In this document: positions 61,025-64,000 of the stretch, piece by piece
How the letters are laid out: the number at the start of each line of letters is the position of its first letter
Position numbering within the stretch: the stretch's first letter is position 1
Source of the DNA: Chaenocephalus aceratus
Lineage: Eukaryota; Chordata; Actinopteri; Perciformes; Channichthyidae
Direction: 5' to 3'
Assembly: GCA_023974075.1 (NCBI GenBank)
Contig: CM043789.1
Span: forward strand, 43,551,578-43,615,577
Length of the DNA: 64,000 bases
Made by a program: the position numbers and the translations under genes
Notes under the pieces: model-generated
Database searches by the model: none
Told to the model about the DNA's origin: nothing
Seen by the model: the letters and a program-made list of their open reading frames with translations, nothing else

Positions 61025-61250
61025 AGGTGTAAATCAAATCAAATCAAGTTTTATTTATATAGCACATTTATAAACGATGTTTGGTGGAGCCAAAGTGCTG
61101 TACATATAATAAAAATAGCCTACAGTAGAGACACTTTACAGCAAATACAACAGCACAGATTGTTCAGAATATCAGTATGAGAACAACGACACCCTCTGTC
61201 CTTAGACCCTCTGTCCTTAGACCCTCTGTCCTTAGACCCTCACATCGTAC
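61025..61250 (-). mobile_element. retroelement 3' end plus 15-bp tandem repeat
   Basis: AAATCAAGTTTTATTTATAT then AGCACATTTATAAACGATGT is an inverted retroelement tail. A 15-bp unit ACCCTCTGTCCTTAG follows at 61189-61238, repeated three to four times. Confidence 0.55.
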
Positions 61251-61930
61251 AAGGAAAAACTTCCAGAGAAAACCCACAGTTTAAAGCAAACTCAAATACA
61301 AAGAACCCAACTCAAATCAGTGGAAAAGAGATACTGGAAACTTGAGAAAACTGAAACACACTCTGAAACACACTCTGAGCCGCACCCAGTTTTATGAGAG
61401 GAGTTTATGATGATCTGCACAGATACTGACTTGTGATGAAAAGCACGCTGAGGATTTAAGCAGTTTATCAGGGCCTGCAGTAAATCAGTGTTCAGATGCA
61501 GTATACTGTGTGAGTGAGGGCATGTGCAGGAAAATAAATCTTCATACTCGCTAGAGAGAGGACGAGGCCTGCTTAGCCGTTCCTCTGATACACTTTAGAC
61601 AGTTCCAGTGTCCAAAACTTGAGCCAATGCAGTGAAGACAACGTGGTTTCCATGTAGAAGCTGGCGGTGGTGAAGAGGTGCCGGTTTGGCCCGATTCACC
61701 TGGTAAAAAACTCTCAAACAGGTGGAAGGAGGTGGAGAAGGAAGAGAAATGGAATGGGCCCATCTCAGATATATGAACTCAATGGTGCCTTACTTATACT
61801 ACTTATACTACACTTACTTATACTTATACTACAATGTGTTTTCAAGTTATAGAAAGATTAAGGGAATGAGTCCTTACCCCAAGTGGAGGAGTTCAAATAT
61901 CTCTGGGTCTTGTTCTCGAGTGAGGGAACA

Positions 61931-62250
61931 AAAGCCGCGTTCACACCGAAGTACTTTTCCCCTTTAGTTCCGTTAGTACCCCTTATGTTGCGTTCACACC
62001 AAAAAGAGTACTTAGTGCCGGGATCTTTTACCCCCATGTTTAGTGCCTGCTAGAGAGGTGGTACCATCCTGGGGGGAAAAAGTGCCCCAGTTCTGATTGG
62101 CTGGGCGAATTGCAAACCACGCCCCGTAAAACTCTGAAAGTTTTGTGAAGCCGCCATTGTATTTCTGGCATTAGCATTATTAGCAGTAGCATTAGCCCTG
62201 CGCACCAACGGCGAGAGAATAATTTATGGTGGAGTGATGAGGAGGTGTCG
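61931..62250. mobile_element. partial MITE related to the 10990 element
   Basis: Shares GCGTTCACACC, GTACTTTTCC, GATTGGCTGGGCG, CAAACCACGCCCCGTAAAA and TTTTGTGAAGCCGCCATT with 10990-11300. The right end is missing. Confidence 0.65.
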
Positions 62251-62539
62251 CTGTTTTTAATATAAATATTCCTGTAAAAACGACCTTTACCTGATTCAAG
62301 GAATATGCTGTTATAAGTTAAGATATACTGTAATATTTCCAGTTGATTTGGTACTATCACCAGTTTTGAGCAATGTTTATGACAGATAACCAGTTTTAGA
62401 TAAAAAATAAAATCAGAAATGGTCTCCTCCTTTTCTTTCTGACTTTTCCAATGACAGTAGCAACACTAGCTCCACTAGATGCTAATTCCTAGCTACTAAG
62501 TTGCTAAGTTTGTCAACACGGCATATCTTCCTGGCTTCT

Positions 62540-62895
62540 CTCCGTTTCAGTCCCTTGTGTCCTTGGGCAAGACACTTCACCCGGATGTGCTCCTGTGGGT
62601 ATTGTCCACAGTACATGTATAATACCAATGTGTACTTGTAAAAGCGCCTCGATGACCTCGAGGCGTGAAGATGGACGGGTGTGGCGCAGTGCGCTGTGCA
62701 ATGATCATCAGATCAAGGGGTGAAACCCGCCGCTGCTGCGTCTGTAAAGCCGTTGTGTCCTTGGGCAAGACACTTCACCTGAACTTGCTCCTGTGGGTAT
62801 TGTCCACAGTGACCATTGCATGTATGTAAAATATGTGTGTAATGTGTGTCTGTAAAGCGCTTTGAGCGCTATAATAAATGTAAGGAATTATTATT
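62540..62895 (+). mobile_element. SINE, one full and one partial copy in tandem
   Basis: The body phrase TGTCCTTGGGCAAGACACTT occurs at 62559 and 62757. The second copy has a tRNA-like head (GTGTGGCGCAGTGCGCTGTG at 62680) and ends TAAAGCGCTTTGAGCGCTAT with an (ATT)n-like tail. The first lacks the head. Confidence 0.7.
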
Positions 62896-63522
62896 AAGTT
62901 GTCAACTTGGCTTCTCTCTGTTTTCAGTCCCCCAAAATCTAGCAGCTCTAAACCAGGCTGTAAAATACCAAAGTTATCTTTTTGTTATTCACTTTTTCAC
63001 ATGTCTAATTGGTTACACCCAGTAAAATGTTTTTCTGTAACTCTACTATTTCATAATTTCACGTTTCCCTTTTCCCCTATATTACACATTACACATTCTA
63101 GTGCTGTATTTGTATTGTGTTTCTCCTGACGATTATCTTCCCATGTTTGTGATGTCTTTCAAACACCTGTCTGAAAACCAGGCGACCGTCCAGTACCGCT
63201 GGTCACTGTGAGGATTATTATGAAACGGCAGGCTGCTGTTGGCTAATAGATACATGTAACACTCACGCTCCAACCCCATCACCCGCATACACACACACCT
63301 ATAGACCCACACGTGTTCAGCTGTGTGTGTGTGTGTGTGTTCAGTGTCCAGGTGTTAAGGGAAAGTTATTTGCACTTCAGCTGAAATCCCCCTGATGACA
63401 GACTCGTGGCTATAACCATCGATGGAGAGTGTGTGTGTTATGTGTGTGTGGACAGGTGAGCTCACATTTATCCTCTATACCAGCATCCAGAGAGGCTAAA
63501 GCCCTCATCAACAGCCTGATCC

Positions 63523-63554
<32 letters not shown>

Positions 63555-63727
63555 ATGACACTTTCACTCCTCCTGACTGATCCATTCTTATCGGATCTGT
63601 CCATGATGAGATGCAATCTTGAATGAGAGACTAAAACTTGATAAAGTGCCCTTAAAGTGCTGGAGACTAAAGTGCCATACATGCTGCTTTAGATGCTAGA
63701 ACACGTCGTGCGTGCTGACGCCCTTTT
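62896..63727. other. no gene recognised, short (TG)n runs
   Basis: (TG)n runs lie at 63322-63341, about 63429-63449 and 63525-63554. The frames across them are products of the repeats. Confidence 0.5.
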
Positions 63728-63967
63728 TTAACAAAAGTTTGCGAATGTGTAGTTGAACTCAAAAGGAAAGATGAGTTTGAAGATGGGTGTGTTTCCTGCA
63801 AAGGTGGCAAAGTGATTAGGGTAGGAAGTGAGGAAGGCTGGTGTTATCCCATCGAGGGACGGTCTATCGTTTTCATAGTGAGTATCTGTGTCTCTGTCAG
63901 GCTTGCAATGGCCCACAGGGGTCTCCAGTTGAGGAATGTAGACCGGTAAGCTGTGGGTCACCTCCAT
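63728..63967 (-). other. 79-codon open frame at window edge, unrecognised
   Basis: The minus-strand frame reads MEVTHSLPVYIPQLETPVGH and ends FKLIFPFEFNYTFANFC. The composition is protein-like (many P, F, Y, N, T), but no family was recognised and no splice context decides it. It could be part of a gene beyond the window or chance. Confidence 0.15.
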
Positions 63968-64000
63968 CCCTCTTCAAAGTCAAACACAAACCCCCTTTAT

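Overview
The window is nuclear DNA of a bony fish, almost certainly a teleost. It carries two intact, strongly conserved spliced genes on the + strand, snrpe (Sm protein E) and cdc42 (Rho-family GTPase). Around and inside them is the dense, varied transposon load typical of teleosts: L2-like LINEs, tRNA-derived SINEs with an L2-type 3' tail, hAT, piggyBac-like and PIF/Harbinger-like DNA elements, MITEs and long (CA)n tracts. Nothing bacterial or viral was seen.

Layout. 0.76-5.4 kb: snrpe, five exons, with a SINE and a hAT element (itself carrying a nested MITE) in its largest intron. 5.9-30.1 kb: cdc42, with a probable 5' UTR exon near 5.93-6.01 kb, four shared coding exons (11870-21597), and two alternative last coding exons: a brain-type exon (25541) and a ubiquitous CVLL exon (28698). 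Its first coding intron holds a 37-bp minisatellite of about 100 copies, cut by two near-identical LINE fragments that were duplicated together with the array. A second, unrelated 37-bp minisatellite lies in the intron before the brain-type exon. 30-38 kb: intergenic DNA made largely of transposons (hAT with a transposase relic, a piggyBac-like element, a 2991-bp hAT-like element with perfect 8-bp target duplication, a Harbinger transposase relic). 40.9-42.8 kb: a G2E3-like HECT-domain gene copy with at least four frame breaks, read as a pseudogene. 44.3-45.5 kb, - strand: a tandem C2H2 zinc-finger exon broken by three 1-nt deletions at the same place in three successive fingers; possible 5' exons lie at 55.9-58.2 kb. 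45.7-51.1 kb: two large LINE remnants, one nested in a MITE. 51.5-64 kb: mostly repeats, a possible short spliced transcript, and a TTF-type zinc-finger relic of a hAT transposase.

How it works together. snrpe and cdc42 are head-to-tail housekeeping genes with separate control; only about 0.6 kb separates the snrpe poly(A) signal from the probable cdc42 first exon. The point of most functional interest is the 3' end of cdc42, where the choice of last exon sets the lipid-modified C-terminus. The brain-type exon as read here contains one extra T and would end in a premature stop, so it is either a homopolymer error or a real loss of that isoform. The rest of the window is mainly a record of nested insertion, tandem duplication and decay.
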